64,000 nt of DNA, taken from NCBI GenBank assembly GCA_964615375.1, contig CAZTOW010000022.1:81045-145044 (forward strand). The letters are read 5' to 3'. A program made the position numbers and the translations under genes. Shown here piece by piece: positions 1-10,098 of the stretch. Below the pieces are notes generated by a model. The model was not told where the DNA came from. It worked only from the letters and a program-made list of their open reading frames with translations, and ran no database searches. Numbering within the stretch: position 1 is the stretch's first letter; each line of letters opens with the position of its first letter. This stretch comes from CAZKWG01 sp964615375. GTDB taxonomy: Bacteria; Myxococcota_A; UBA796; CAZKWG01.

Positions 1-742
1 CGGTCCAGACGCCGCTGAAGTCGAGGTTGTAGATGGGCACCGGGTCGCCCTCGATGAGGGTCACCCAGAACTCCGCCGACGTGCCGCGCACGCCGCCGTC
101 GTCGTAGGTGGCGTCCTCGATCTCCGAGCTGGCCAGGCAGTAGTCCTGGTGCGTGCTGCTGGTGTCCTCGGTGTCCGTCGCGGCGATGCGCAGATCCACC
201 GTGCCCGGGCCTGCGCCCCAGACGCCCAGCAGGCCGGGGACGAGCTGGTCGCCCAGCAGGGCCTCCAGCGCGGCCGGCTCGGTGATGGTGCCGTCGGAGA
301 GGTTGAACTCCCAGGCCCGGTCCACCAGGTGATCGGGCGAGGTGGGCGCGACGGTGGTGAAGCTGAAGCTCTGGGAGCCCGTGCAGGTGTTCGCGGTCAC
401 GGTGTAGAGCGTGTCCGCCTCCAGCTCGCCGTCGGCGGTCCAGGTCAGCGTGAGGCCGTCCGTGGAGACCGTGTACGTGCCCGGGATGTCGCTCTCCAGG
501 TAGGCCGTCGCGTCGGCCTCCGTGAGCACCACCGAGGGGACGGCGTCGAGCGCGACGTCCACCGCGCCGTCGAGCGGGTCGGTGCTGGCCACCGCGGCCG
601 TGCAGGGCGGGGGCTCGTCGGTGTCGTCGGGGGGCGTGCCCGTGTCGTCGGGGGGCGTGCCCGTCTCCTCGACCTCTCCAGAGCCGCCCTTGTCTTCCTT
701 GTCGCACGCCGCCAGCAGGGTCAGGAACAGGAACCCGCGCAT
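1..742 (-). CDS. Surface lipoprotein with Ig-like domain, cut by the window edge
   Basis: The frame is open from an ATG at 742 to the window edge (about 247 codons seen), so the C-terminus is missing. A good Shine-Dalgarno (GGAGG) lies four bases upstream. The first residues form a short lipoprotein signal (MRGFLFLTLLAAC), and an acidic Thr/Gly/Pro/Asp linker follows in which the TPPDDTG unit is encoded twice by a near-exact DNA repeat (about 620-665). Next comes a segment like a bacterial Ig-like (Big_5) domain (about residues 48-105), then a region I cannot assign. It is probably anchored in the outer membrane or on the cell surface. It is 56 bp downstream of the response-regulator gene, so co-transcription is possible. 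Function unknown. Confidence 0.8.
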   Translation of the reverse strand, partial: MRGFLFLTLLAACDKEDKGGSGEVEETGTPPDDTGTPPDDTDEPPPCTAAVASTDPLDGAVDVALDAVPSVVLTEADATAYLESDIPGTYTVSTDGLTLTWTADGELEADTLYTVTANTCTGSQSFSFTTVAPTSPDHLVDRAWEFNLSDGTITEPAALEALLGDQLVPGLLGVWGAGPGTVDLRIAATDTEDTSSTHQDYCLASSEIEDATYDDGGVRGTSAEFWVTLIEGDPVPIYNLDFSGVWT

Positions 743-798
743 GAAACCTCCATCTCAGGAGAGCATATCCCCGCCGCATCCAGCCCGCAGCAGGCTTT

Positions 799-2157
<1,359 letters not shown>

Positions 2158-2173
2158 AGGCGCTCCCTGACAG

Positions 2174-2192
2174 GATGTCGCACTGTGACATC
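2174..2192. promoter_or_regulatory. 19-bp dyad operator upstream of the response regulator
   Basis: GATGTC and GACATC form an inverted repeat around a 7-base centre, pairing at 8 of 9 positions; the core is TGTCGCA-C-TGTGACA. It lies 17 bp ahead of the response-regulator start. Outside it a second inverted pair, TGACAGG (2168-2174) and CCTGTCA (2211-2217), brackets the region. The form resembles enhancer sites of NtrC-family activators, so an autoregulatory site is plausible but inferred. I do not see a clear -24/-12 sigma54 promoter beside it. Confidence 0.5.
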
Positions 2193-2214
2193 TTTTCGGA
2201 GTGGTGTCAACCTG

Positions 2215-2697
2215 TCAATGGGCGCGGCGGGCGAGCAGGAACTGACGGAGCTCCTCACCCGAGGACACCAGGAGCAGAGCCTCCGCCGCGGCCTCCAGAT
2301 CCTCCAAGGTGCACAGGCTCAGGATGGCCTCGAGGCTGCTCAGGGACTCGGGGAAGCGCAGCGCGATCTGCCGGCGGAGCGTGGACGCCATGGCCTCTCG
2401 CCGACCCTGGGAGATACCTTGCGAAATTCCCTGCGAGATTCCCTGTGAGATTCCCTGTGAGATTCCCTGTGAGATTCCCTGTGAGATTCCCTGGTCCATC
2501 CCCTTCTGAAACCCCTTCTCGTAGCTCTCTTCGACCAGCTCACGCAGAAACTGGGACTCCATGAGCTCCTCCTGGGTCACGAGGTGGCGGATCAGCTCCC
2601 CGCCGAAGCGCCTGTCACACAGAATATATAACGACGCCAGCAGGTCGCCTCGCTGTGCAGGGCCGAGGGTCCGTATCTGCCGGAGCGCGACCAGCAC
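2215..2697 (-). pseudogene. Remnant of an Rpn/PD-(D/E)XK transposase-like nuclease (C-terminal part)
   Basis: The readable 160 residues match only the C-terminal part of Rpn-type recombination-promoting nucleases: a helical segment (LLASLYILCDRRFGGELI), a linker ending in a GISQ tetrapeptide run, and a final helical region. The N-terminal nuclease fold expected in a protein of about 300 residues is missing. The frame continues upstream without a start (ATPET) until it meets a stop inside the end of the histidine-kinase gene, and the only start is a weak GTG at 2697. The sequence is visibly richer in A+T near 2620-2640 than its neighbours. It sits between the kinase and regulator of one two-component system, so it probably inserted there and decayed. 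A short expressed protein cannot be excluded. Confidence 0.6.
2411..2494 (-). repeat. 12-bp tandem repeat, seven units
   Basis: Seven consecutive 12-bp units of the form GAGATTCCCTGT (plus strand); the central units are exact and the outer ones differ at one or a few bases. On the minus strand they encode a GISQ tetrapeptide run inside the nuclease remnant. The unit length is a multiple of three, so copy-number change would not shift the frame. Such runs are typical of the linker in Rpn-like proteins. Confidence 0.9.
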
Positions 2698-2764
2698 CGT
2701 CTCGGGCGTCGCGCCCGCGCCCGGTCCAGGCAGGGTCTCTCGTGCGGGCGCCCCAGAGGGCTGT

Positions 2765-4603
2765 TCAGCCCTCTCCGCCGGGTGAGGCGGGCATCGTCAG
2801 CGTGAAGGTGCAGCCCTCGCCGGGCCGGGCCTCGCAGGCGAGCGCGCCGCCCACGTCCTCGAGCTCCTGGCGGCTGATGGCCAGGCCGAGCCCGGTGCCC
2901 TGGGCCTTCGTCGTGTAGAAGGGCTCGAAGGCGCGATCCACCTGCGCGGGCTCCATGCCCGGCCCGTCGTCCCGGACGACCACCCGCAGCCTGCCCTCGG
3001 CGTGGGAGAGCGCCACCTCGACGTGCCGTGCGCCGGCCTCCACCGCGTTGCGCAGCACGTTGCGCAGGGCCCGGCGGAGGGCGTCCCCGTCCAGCTCGAC
3101 GACCGGGAGCCCCTCGCCGCGCACGGTGACCTCCACGCCGGCCCGCCGCAGCACCTCCTCCTCGACGCGCGCGACCTCGCGGGCCAGGGCGAGCGGATCG
3201 GTGGGGGCGAGCTCGGGCTGGCGGCGGCGCGAGAGATCGAGGTAGCGCGCCGTGATCCGCTCCAGTCGCCGGATCTCGCCGGTGATGGTCTCCAGCATCG
3301 CCCGGGCCTCCTCGCCCGCGTCCGCGCCGGGGGCCAGCTCCTCGGAGAGCAGCTCGGCGTTGAGGCTCATGGCGTTGAGCGGGTTGCGCACCTCGTGGGT
3401 GATCTGGGCCAGCATCTGCCCGACCAGGGCGAGGCGCTGCGAGCGGGCCAGTCGCTCGCGATCGGCGATGCGCTCGGTGACGTCCTCGCCGACGATGAGC
3501 GCCCCGCGCGGCCCGAAGGGGACGACGTCCACGTCGAAGAGCCGACCCCCGAGCGAGAGCGCCTCCACCCGTCGCGCCGCCCGCTCGGGCGCGCTCGCCA
3601 GCAGCCCGGCCAGGGCCTCGGGGAGCGGGGCCCCCTCCGAGACGCCCCACAGCGTGGTCGCCGCGGGGTTGGCCATGGCGACGTGCTCCGGGTCGCCCTC
3701 CACCACGACGAGGCCGGCGCGGATGGCGTCCAGCACGCTGCGCAGCCGGAGCGAGAGCCGGTCCAGGGCCGCCGCGCGCTCCGAGAGCCGCCGGTCACGC
3801 TCGGCCACCGCCTCCGCCATCGCGTTGAATTCCCGGGCCAGAACGCCCACCTCGTCGCGGGAGCGCACGTCCACCCGCGGGGCCGCCTCGCCCGCCGCCA
3901 GGCGCTGGACCTGGGCCGTGAGCCGGCCGATGGGCTGGAGGGTGAGCAGCGCGAAGCCCGCCATCACCCCCGCCAGCACCGCCGCCAGCGCGGAGAGCGT
4001 GCCCGACACGGTGAGCGCGCGGACCTGGGCCTGGGCGGTGCGCTCGCTCACGGCCAGGATGCGCCCCTCCACCAGCGCGCCGAGCTGGTCGATCTGGAGC
4101 CCCAGCTCCTTCTTCTTGCGGTCCAGCTGGTTGCGCGCCGCCGTGGCCTGGCTCGGCTCCCCGGCGCCCTCCAGCCAGTCGGCGGCGGCCTGGTCGAAGC
4201 CCTGGCGCGCCTCGTCGATCTCGCCCAGCAGGGTGAGCGCGCCCTCCAGCGCCCGGCGCTCCTCGGGGTCCTCCATCGGCGTGAGCGCGGCCACGACCAT
4301 GCCCCGGCCGCGCCCGATGTCGTCCTCCAGGCTCGCGCTGTAGAAGGCGGCGTTGGAGCGATGTCCCGCCAGCGGGCGCGGGCCCTCCCGGCTGCCCCGC
4401 TCCAGGTCCCTGTCCATCTGCCTCAGCACGGCGTTCAGGTCGGCCGCCACCCCGGCCAGCGGGAGATAGACGGCGTTGATCGCGCGCAGGCCGTCCCCGA
4501 TGGAGCGGAGCTGCACCAGCCCGTAGACCAGAGCCCCGGCGAAGGCCGAGAGGCTGAGGGCGAAGACCGCGAGGATCCGCGTGCGGATGGAGCGGAGGAG
4601 CAC
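2765..4603 (-). CDS. Membrane sensor histidine kinase (HAMP-PAS-HisKA-HATPase)
   Basis: A 612-residue transmembrane sensor. Membrane helix 1 spans about 9-31, an extracytoplasmic helical sensor domain about 35-195, and membrane helix 2 about 197-220. A HAMP domain (LQPIGRL... DEVGVLAREFNAMA) and a short coiled coil follow. A PAS-like domain (about 290-380) comes next, then the dimerisation helix with phospho-acceptor His403 in HEVRNPLN. The ATPase domain has an N-box (RNVLRNAVEAG), G1 (DDGPGM) and G2 (GTGLGLAI). The GTG start at 4603 is one base after the stop of the upstream gene, so translation is probably coupled. The cognate regulator is very likely the NtrC-type protein at 799-2157. The signal sensed is unknown. 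Confidence 0.95.
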   Translation of the reverse strand: MLLRSIRTRILAVFALSLSAFAGALVYGLVQLRSIGDGLRAINAVYLPLAGVAADLNAVLRQMDRDLERGSREGPRPLAGHRSNAAFYSASLEDDIGRGRGMVVAALTPMEDPEERRALEGALTLLGEIDEARQGFDQAAADWLEGAGEPSQATAARNQLDRKKKELGLQIDQLGALVEGRILAVSERTAQAQVRALTVSGTLSALAAVLAGVMAGFALLTLQPIGRLTAQVQRLAAGEAAPRVDVRSRDEVGVLAREFNAMAEAVAERDRRLSERAAALDRLSLRLRSVLDAIRAGLVVVEGDPEHVAMANPAATTLWGVSEGAPLPEALAGLLASAPERAARRVEALSLGGRLFDVDVVPFGPRGALIVGEDVTERIADRERLARSQRLALVGQMLAQITHEVRNPLNAMSLNAELLSEELAPGADAGEEARAMLETITGEIRRLERITARYLDLSRRRQPELAPTDPLALAREVARVEEEVLRRAGVEVTVRGEGLPVVELDGDALRRALRNVLRNAVEAGARHVEVALSHAEGRLRVVVRDDGPGMEPAQVDRAFEPFYTTKAQGTGLGLAISRQELEDVGGALACEARPGEGCTFTLTMPASPGGEG

Positions 4604-4604
4604 C

Positions 4605-5201
4605 TCAGGGCTCGCGCGGCGGCGGCGCGTCCCCGTCCGGCACCTGCGCGGCCGGCGCCCAGGCGCCCTCGGGCCCGAAGACGTCCAGCGGGCGGCCCCT
4701 GGACGCGGTGGCGACGACGCGATCCTCCGCGCCCAGCGTCAGCGTGCCCCTCGACCAGATGGTGAGCAGGTCGGAGGAGCGGATCTCCAGGGTGTGCTCG
4801 CCGGCGGGCAGGCCCTCCAGGCGCACGGTCGCCGCGCCGGAGAAGACGAGGCGGCGCGCGTCGTCGATCACCAGCGCGAGCCGATCCTGGCCGGTCGCCT
4901 TCACCTCGAGGGCCGGTCGGGGAGGCGGCCCGCGCTGCACGGCGTCCGCCGTGACGCTGGTCGCGCTCACCCGCAGGAGCGCGTCCCCCGACTCGGGGAG
5001 CTGCACCGTGAGCGTGCGCGCCTTCCCGCCCGCCACGACCTCCAGCAGGTGCGGGCCCGCGGGGAGGCCGACCAGGGCGAGGCGCTCGGGCCCCCAGGTC
5101 TGGGTCAGCACCTCGCCGCGCTCGCGCAGCTCGAAGGGCACGGCCGCGTCCACCAGCAGGTCACCGGCGAGGGCCACCGAGAGCAGCGTCATCCACATCA
5201 T
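4605..5201 (-). CDS. Secreted protein with two PEGA-like beta repeats
   Basis: A 198-residue protein with a short signal peptide (MMWMTLLSVALAGD). It contains two similar beta-rich units built around GLPAGPHLLEV (about 45-55) and GLPAGEHTLEI (about 129-139), reminiscent of PEGA-type surface domains, and a Pro-rich acidic end. It is the first gene of a minus-strand unit, and its stop lies one base before the histidine kinase start. It could therefore be a periplasmic accessory or ligand-binding partner of that sensor (inference from position only). No catalytic motif is visible. Confidence 0.7.
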   Translation of the reverse strand: MMWMTLLSVALAGDLLVDAAVPFELRERGEVLTQTWGPERLALVGLPAGPHLLEVVAGGKARTLTVQLPESGDALLRVSATSVTADAVQRGPPPRPALEVKATGQDRLALVIDDARRLVFSGAATVRLEGLPAGEHTLEIRSSDLLTIWSRGTLTLGAEDRVVATASRGRPLDVFGPEGAWAPAAQVPDGDAPPPREP

Positions 5202-5259
5202 GCTCGCTCCGTCGCGACGCGCGAGCGTGCGCGCCCGAGGAGGTTATCCCACCGAGAAC

Positions 5260-6504
5260 ATGACCGCCCTCCACAGCCACACCCTCGACAACGGCCTGCG
5301 CGTCCACCTGCGGCCCGATCCCTCCGTGCCCGTCGTGGGGATCGCGCTCCACTACGACGTCGGCTCCCGCAACGAAGAGCGCGGGCGCTCCGGCTTCGCC
5401 CACCTGTTCGAGCACCTGATGTTCGAGGGCTCGGCCCACGTCGCGAAGACGGAGCATTTCAAGCTGATCCAGGGCCATGGCGGCCAGCTCAACGGCACGA
5501 CCAGCCAGGACCGGACCAACTACTACGAGTCGCTGCCCGCCCATCAGGTGGCGCTCGGCCTCTGGCTGGAGGCCGACCGGATGCGGGCGCTGGCGATCAC
5601 GGAGGAGAACTTCGAGCACCAGCGCCAGACGGTGATGGAGGAGCGCCGCCAGCGCGTGGACAACGCGCCCTACGGGCTCGCCTGGCTGCGCTTCGGCGAG
5701 CTCTCCTACGCCTGCTGGGCCTACGCGCACCCGGTCATCGGCTCCTGGGAGGACCTGGAGGCGGCGCGCTTCGAGGACGCCCTCGAATTCCACCAGCGGT
5801 GGTACCGGCCGGACAACGCCGTGCTCACGCTGGCGGGCGATCTGGACCCGGACGAGGTGATGGGCCTGGTCCACGCCTACTTCGGCGACATCCCCGCGGG
5901 GGGCGAGCGGACCGAGCCCGACCTCCACGAGCCGCGTCGCGCAGGGCGGGTCGAGGCCGTGGAGGAGGCGCCGCTGGCCCAGCTCCCCACGGTGTTCACC
6001 AGCCACCAGGCCCCGCCGCTCTGGGACCCCGACTTCTACGTCTACGAGGTCATGGAGACGCTGCTCTTCAGCGGCCCCTCCAGCCGGCTCTACCGACGCC
6101 TGGTCGTGGACGAGCAGGTCGCGGTGGAGGTGAACGGGGGCTACGAGGCGCATCGGGGCCCCAGCCTGATGGCGGGCTACGTGGTGGCGCCGCGGGGCGC
6201 CGATCTCGGGCGGGTCGCGGCGCTCTACCAGGAGGAGCTCACGCGGCTCCAGCGGGAGCCGGTCTCCGCGCGCGAGCTCTCCAAGGTCTGCAACCAGCTC
6301 CGCACCGCGCGGCTGCTCGGCCAGGAGAGCGCGCTCCAGCGGGCCCTGGCCCTGGGGCGGGCGGCGCTCTTCCACGGCGACCCGGACTGGGAGGCGCGCT
6401 ACCTGGAGCGGGTGGCGGCCGTGCGACCGGAGGACATCCAGCGGGTCGCCGCCCGTGATCTCGGCGCGGAGACGGCCGTGACGCTGAGCGTGGTGCCCCG
6501 ATGA
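5260..6504 (+). CDS. M16 family zinc peptidase, catalytic subunit
   Basis: A 414-residue insulinase/processing-peptidase-like protein. The inverted zinc motif HLFEH is at residues 48-52 and the third ligand is a Glu in VMEERR near 127-128, the spacing usual for M16. The C-terminal half has the standard second alpha/beta domain (LFSGPSSRLYRRL). The ATG at 5260 starts the protein right at the conserved beta strand (HTLDNGLRVHL); the GGAGG at 5239-5243 is unusually far away (16 bases), but there is no closer start. No signal peptide is evident. It overlaps the next gene by four bases (ATGA), so the two probably form a heterodimer. Substrate unknown. Confidence 0.93.
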   Translation: MTALHSHTLDNGLRVHLRPDPSVPVVGIALHYDVGSRNEERGRSGFAHLFEHLMFEGSAHVAKTEHFKLIQGHGGQLNGTTSQDRTNYYESLPAHQVALGLWLEADRMRALAITEENFEHQRQTVMEERRQRVDNAPYGLAWLRFGELSYACWAYAHPVIGSWEDLEAARFEDALEFHQRWYRPDNAVLTLAGDLDPDEVMGLVHAYFGDIPAGGERTEPDLHEPRRAGRVEAVEEAPLAQLPTVFTSHQAPPLWDPDFYVYEVMETLLFSGPSSRLYRRLVVDEQVAVEVNGGYEAHRGPSLMAGYVVAPRGADLGRVAALYQEELTRLQREPVSARELSKVCNQLRTARLLGQESALQRALALGRAALFHGDPDWEARYLERVAAVRPEDIQRVAARDLGAETAVTLSVVPR

Positions 6505-7886
6505 GCGGCGTCCCCATGAGCTACCCCACCACGCCCCCCATCCGACACACCCCGCGCCCCTGGGCCTTCCCGGTGGTTCAACGCCGGGTCCTGTCCTGGG
6601 GCCTCACGCTCGCCGCGGTGCGGCTGCCCGCCCTGCCGCTGGTGCAGGTGCGCTGGACCTTCCGCGGGGGTCGCTCCGCGCTGCCCACGCCGGCCACCGG
6701 GGCGGCGCGGCTGATGGCCAACGTGCTGAGGCACGGCACGCGGCGTCGGGGCTCGGCGGAGCTGGCCGAGGCCCTCGATCACCTCGGCGCGCGCCTCAAG
6801 GCGGGCGTTTCCCTGGACCAGGCCAACCTCACCCTGACCGGGCAGTCCGCGCAGCTCGCCGAGCTCCTGGACCTCGCCGATGAGCTCGCCTTCGAGCCGA
6901 GCTTCCCGCAGGCCGAGCTCGACCGGGAGCGGGTGAGCGCGCTGGAGCTGCACGAGCACGAGCGCGTCCACGCCGAGACGGTGGCGGCGCGATGGCTGGC
7001 CTTCCTGCTCTACGAGGCGCACCCCTACGGCTGGCCGCCGACGACGAAGGCGGGCCTCACCCACGCCGCGCGTGAGGAGCTGGAGGCCCTGCACGGGCTC
7101 CTCTTCGCCCCGGAGCGCGGGCTGCTGACGGTGGTGGGCGACGTCGATCCGGAGCGCGTGCTGGAGCAGCTCGCGGCGCGGTACGCCACGCCTCCCATGG
7201 CCTCTGCCCTGCTGGGGCCCGTCAACCGGGCGCCCCGGAGCGGCGGACGCCGGGTGGTGGCGGTGGATCGGCCCGGTTCGGAGCAGGTGGCGGTGGCGAT
7301 GGGCCACACGGTGCTGGAGCGCACGCATCCGGACTATCTGGCCTTGCGCGTGGCCAATCAGGTCTTCGGAGCGGGGGCCAGCAGTCGCCTCTTCATGGAC
7401 CTGCGCGAGCGCCGCTCGCTCACCTACGGGGCCTTCAGCGCGCTGGACGCCGGGGCCCTGGGCGGCGATCTGGTCGCCAGCCTGTCCACCGCGCCGGCCA
7501 AGGCCGCGCAGGCCGTCGGCGCGCTGCGCGATCAGTGGGAGGCCCTCGTCGCGAGCCCGCTCACCGAGGACGAGCTCGATCCGGCCCGGCGCTTCCTGGT
7601 GGGCTCCTTCCCGCAGAGCGCGAGCGGGGTGGCCGGCATCGGCGGGCTGGTGGCCAGCCAGTGGCTGCTGGGGCTGCCCGACGACACCTGGACGACCTAC
7701 CTGGAGGCGCTGGCCGCCATCGACGCGGGGCGGGCCTCGGACGCGGTCGCGCGCTGGGTGCGCCCCGCCGAGGCCTGCGCCGTGATCGTGGGCCCGCTGG
7801 AGCTGGCCCGGGAGGCCGCGCGGGCGCTGGGCGAGCCCGAGATCGGAGAGGCCGCGTCCCCCGCCTGGGAGCGCGAGCCGGCTTGA
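6501..7886 (+). CDS. M16 family peptidase, non-catalytic partner subunit
   Basis: A 461-residue M16-fold protein that starts inside the stop codon of the catalytic subunit gene. At the place of the zinc motif it reads RLMANVLRHGT, with no HxxEH, so it should be inactive. It keeps the conserved C-terminal segment (GAGASSRLFMDLRERRSLTYG), which in two-subunit M16 enzymes helps form the substrate chamber. The pairing of an active and an inactive M16 gene with translational overlap matches bacterial heterodimeric M16B enzymes. No lipobox or clear export signal is visible. Confidence 0.9.
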   Translation: MSGVPMSYPTTPPIRHTPRPWAFPVVQRRVLSWGLTLAAVRLPALPLVQVRWTFRGGRSALPTPATGAARLMANVLRHGTRRRGSAELAEALDHLGARLKAGVSLDQANLTLTGQSAQLAELLDLADELAFEPSFPQAELDRERVSALELHEHERVHAETVAARWLAFLLYEAHPYGWPPTTKAGLTHAAREELEALHGLLFAPERGLLTVVGDVDPERVLEQLAARYATPPMASALLGPVNRAPRSGGRRVVAVDRPGSEQVAVAMGHTVLERTHPDYLALRVANQVFGAGASSRLFMDLRERRSLTYGAFSALDAGALGGDLVASLSTAPAKAAQAVGALRDQWEALVASPLTEDELDPARRFLVGSFPQSASGVAGIGGLVASQWLLGLPDDTWTTYLEALAAIDAGRASDAVARWVRPAEACAVIVGPLELAREAARALGEPEIGEAASPAWEREPA

Positions 7887-7938
7887 CCCCCGTGGCGTCG
7901 GGCGCGCGGGCCCAGGAGCCCCTTGCGGGCGCGCACGC

Positions 7939-7967
7939 TTGCGGGCATTTTCTCGCGAGGCTATGCA
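7939..7967 (+). promoter_or_regulatory. Candidate sigma70-type promoter for the chaperone/pdxA unit
   Basis: TTGCGG (7939-7944) and TATGCA (7962-7967) are separated by exactly 17 bases and lie about 85 bp upstream of the PpiC-type lipoprotein gene, in a 166-bp gap. Each hexamer matches the consensus at only three positions, so this is a weak call based mainly on spacing and place. Confidence 0.3.
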
Positions 7968-8052
7968 AAAGCCCCTCTGTCCCGAAATCTGCGCGTCGCC
8001 CCGCTTGCGCCCGGCGACCGCGATCCCGAAACTGACCTCCAAAGGAGCTTTC

Positions 8053-9126
8053 ATGCGGACTCGACTCATGGCGGCGGCGGCCCTCGCGGCCCTGCTCGCC
8101 GGCTGCCAGGGCGAAGGTGCCTCCTCCACTGCCTCCGGGACCGGCCCCGCCAAGACCGAGGGCGCGGGCGCTGAGGCGGCCCCCCAGGACATGGGCGAGG
8201 TCCTCGCCACCGTCAACGGGATCGAGATCGGCAGCAAGGAGTTCGAGGCGCTCGCCGCGCGGAAGACGCCCGCGAGCGGGGACGCGCTGTCCGCTGCCGA
8301 GAAGCAGGAGGTCCTCGACCGCCTGATCGAGGAGAAGCTCCTCTACCAGGCCGCGCTGAAGAAGGGCCTGGACAAGGATCCCAAGGTCCAGAAGGTGATG
8401 GTCAACAGCCTGCTGCGCGACGAGGTCTACAACCAGGTCCGCAACAGCGACTTCACCGACGAGCAGCTCCAGGCCTACTACGACCAGCACAAGGAGGAGT
8501 TCGTCGTCCCCGAGAAGGTGCAGATCAAGCGCATCCTGATCAAGGTGACCGACGAGCGCCCCGACGACAAGGCCAAGGCCGAGGCCGAGCGCATCCGCGG
8601 CGAGGTGGCCAAGAAGCCCGACACCTTCAAGGATCTGGCCGGCAAGTTCTCCGAGGACCCCTACCGTCGGCGCGGCGGCGACGTGGGCTTCGTGCCCCGC
8701 AGCGGCAAGCCCGGCCTCGACCAGGCCATCGTGGACAAGGCCTTCGAGATCCCCGTGGACAGCGTGAGCCCGGTCTTCAAGACCTCGGAGGGCTACAACA
8801 TCATCCACGTCTCCAACAAGCGTGAGCGCGTCGAGCGCACCTTCGCCCAGATGAAGGGCTCGGTGCTGCGCAAGGTCAAGAACGACAAGCTCAAGGAGCT
8901 CTACGACAAGTACGTCGCGGACCTCAAGACCTCGGCCAAGGTCGACGTCAAGACCGACAAGCTGAACGCGCTCGAGATCAAGAGCGTGCGCCGCCCGCTC
9001 GGCCCCGGCTTCGTGAGCCCGGAGCTGGAGGACGAGATGGACATGGGCGCCGAGGGCGCGATCCCGGCCCCGCCGGACGGCGCCGAGGCGCCTGAGGCCC
9101 CCGAGGGCGCCGGCGCGCCCCAGTGA
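8053..9126 (+). CDS. PpiC/parvulin-type peptidyl-prolyl isomerase lipoprotein
   Basis: A 357-residue lipoprotein foldase. The ATG at 8053 is preceded by AAAGGAG and begins a typical lipoprotein signal ending LLAGC. A SurA/PrsA-like N-terminal helical part (about 45-150) follows, with a run of the type VLDRLIEEKLLYQAALKKG. The parvulin domain (about 155-255) contains VQIKRILIK, FSEDPYRRRGGDVGFV and the closing GYNIIHV strand. The tail is acidic and Ala/Pro-rich. It should help fold outer-membrane or secreted proteins in the periplasm. Its stop overlaps the start of a second SurA-like gene by four bases. A frame extending further upstream lacks the signal and is not used. Confidence 0.92.
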   Translation: MRTRLMAAAALAALLAGCQGEGASSTASGTGPAKTEGAGAEAAPQDMGEVLATVNGIEIGSKEFEALAARKTPASGDALSAAEKQEVLDRLIEEKLLYQAALKKGLDKDPKVQKVMVNSLLRDEVYNQVRNSDFTDEQLQAYYDQHKEEFVVPEKVQIKRILIKVTDERPDDKAKAEAERIRGEVAKKPDTFKDLAGKFSEDPYRRRGGDVGFVPRSGKPGLDQAIVDKAFEIPVDSVSPVFKTSEGYNIIHVSNKRERVERTFAQMKGSVLRKVKNDKLKELYDKYVADLKTSAKVDVKTDKLNALEIKSVRRPLGPGFVSPELEDEMDMGAEGAIPAPPDGAEAPEAPEGAGAPQ

Positions 9127-10091
9127 CGACCGCCGCGGTCCTGCTGGCGGCCTTGCTCTCGCTCTCCGGGGCGGAGGCGGCCGTCGTGGACCGCGTCGCG
9201 GCCGTCGTGAACGACGAGGTCGTGACGCTCTCGCAGATCTACGATCTGGGGGGGCCCTTCATCGAGGAGCGCGTGACGTCCACGGGCGGGGACCCCTTCG
9301 CCCGGCGCGCGGCCGAGCTGGAGGTGCTCGACCAGATCATCCTGCGCAAGCTCATCGCGCAGGAGACGCGCAAGCTCGGCCTCGACGTGAGCGAGGACGA
9401 GGTGGCGCAGGGCCTGGAGCGGCTCGCCGCCCAGAACGGCCTCACGGTCGATCAGCTCCGGCAGGAGATCGAGCGGCAGGGCCTGGTCTGGGTGGACTAC
9501 CGGACCGAGTTCAAGGAGAACCTGCGGCAGCAGAAGTTCACGGTCAACGTCATCTACCCGCGCATCAAGGTGGATGAGGACGAGCTGCGCGACGCCTGGC
9601 GCCGCATGGTCGCCGCCCAGAACCTCCCGCAGGTCATGGACGTCGGCGCCATCTTCCTGGCCTGGCCGCTCGGCGCGGACGACGCGGCGAAGCAGGCGGT
9701 CCGGGATCGGGCGGCGGCGGCGGTGGCGCGCGTGCGGGCGGGCGAGGCCTTCTCGGTGGTGGCCCGCGAGGTGGACGAGGGGCCCTACGGCGCCAACGGC
9801 GGCAAGATGGGCACCTTCGGCCAGGGGGAGCTGCTCCCTGTGCTGGACGACCCGCTCTCCACGCTGGCCGACGGCGGGGTCAGCGACCCCATCGACCTGC
9901 CGCAGGGCGTCTTCGTGCTCACCGTCTTCGGTCGCCGCACGGCGGACGCGCGCCCCTTCGAGGAGGTGCGGGATCAGGTCTTCGATCAGGTCTACTCCGC
10001 GCGCGTAGACGACGAGATCTTCCAGTGGTACCAGCAGCAGCGCCGCAAGTCCGCGATCAGCGTGAAGCTGGAGTCGCCGCCCTCGGAGTGA
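9123..10091 (+). CDS. SurA-like periplasmic chaperone/isomerase
   Basis: A 322-residue exported protein. The GTG start at 9123 overlaps the preceding stop. A signal peptide (about 1-20, ending AEA) is followed by the hallmark SurA N-terminus VDRVAAVVNDEVVTLSQI. The parvulin-like domain (about 170-285) keeps the overall pattern (SVVAREVDEGPYGANGGKMG...FGQGELLP). The length is shorter than the two-parvulin SurA of enterobacteria, consistent with one isomerase domain. It lies between another foldase gene and pdxA, echoing the surA-pdxA order of E. coli. The expected role is outer-membrane protein maturation. Confidence 0.88.
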   Translation: MTTAAVLLAALLSLSGAEAAVVDRVAAVVNDEVVTLSQIYDLGGPFIEERVTSTGGDPFARRAAELEVLDQIILRKLIAQETRKLGLDVSEDEVAQGLERLAAQNGLTVDQLRQEIERQGLVWVDYRTEFKENLRQQKFTVNVIYPRIKVDEDELRDAWRRMVAAQNLPQVMDVGAIFLAWPLGADDAAKQAVRDRAAAAVARVRAGEAFSVVAREVDEGPYGANGGKMGTFGQGELLPVLDDPLSTLADGGVSDPIDLPQGVFVLTVFGRRTADARPFEEVRDQVFDQVYSARVDDEIFQWYQQQRRKSAISVKLESPPSE

Positions 10092-10098
10092 GGCTGGA

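Noticed and set aside
2158..2214. Sigma54 (-24/-12) promoter for the response regulator
   Set aside because: No GG-N10-GC element with good flanks was found; only TTGACA-like words and dyads are present.
2411..2494. CRISPR-like array
   Set aside because: Units are 12 bp, contiguous and in frame within a coding remnant, with no spacers.
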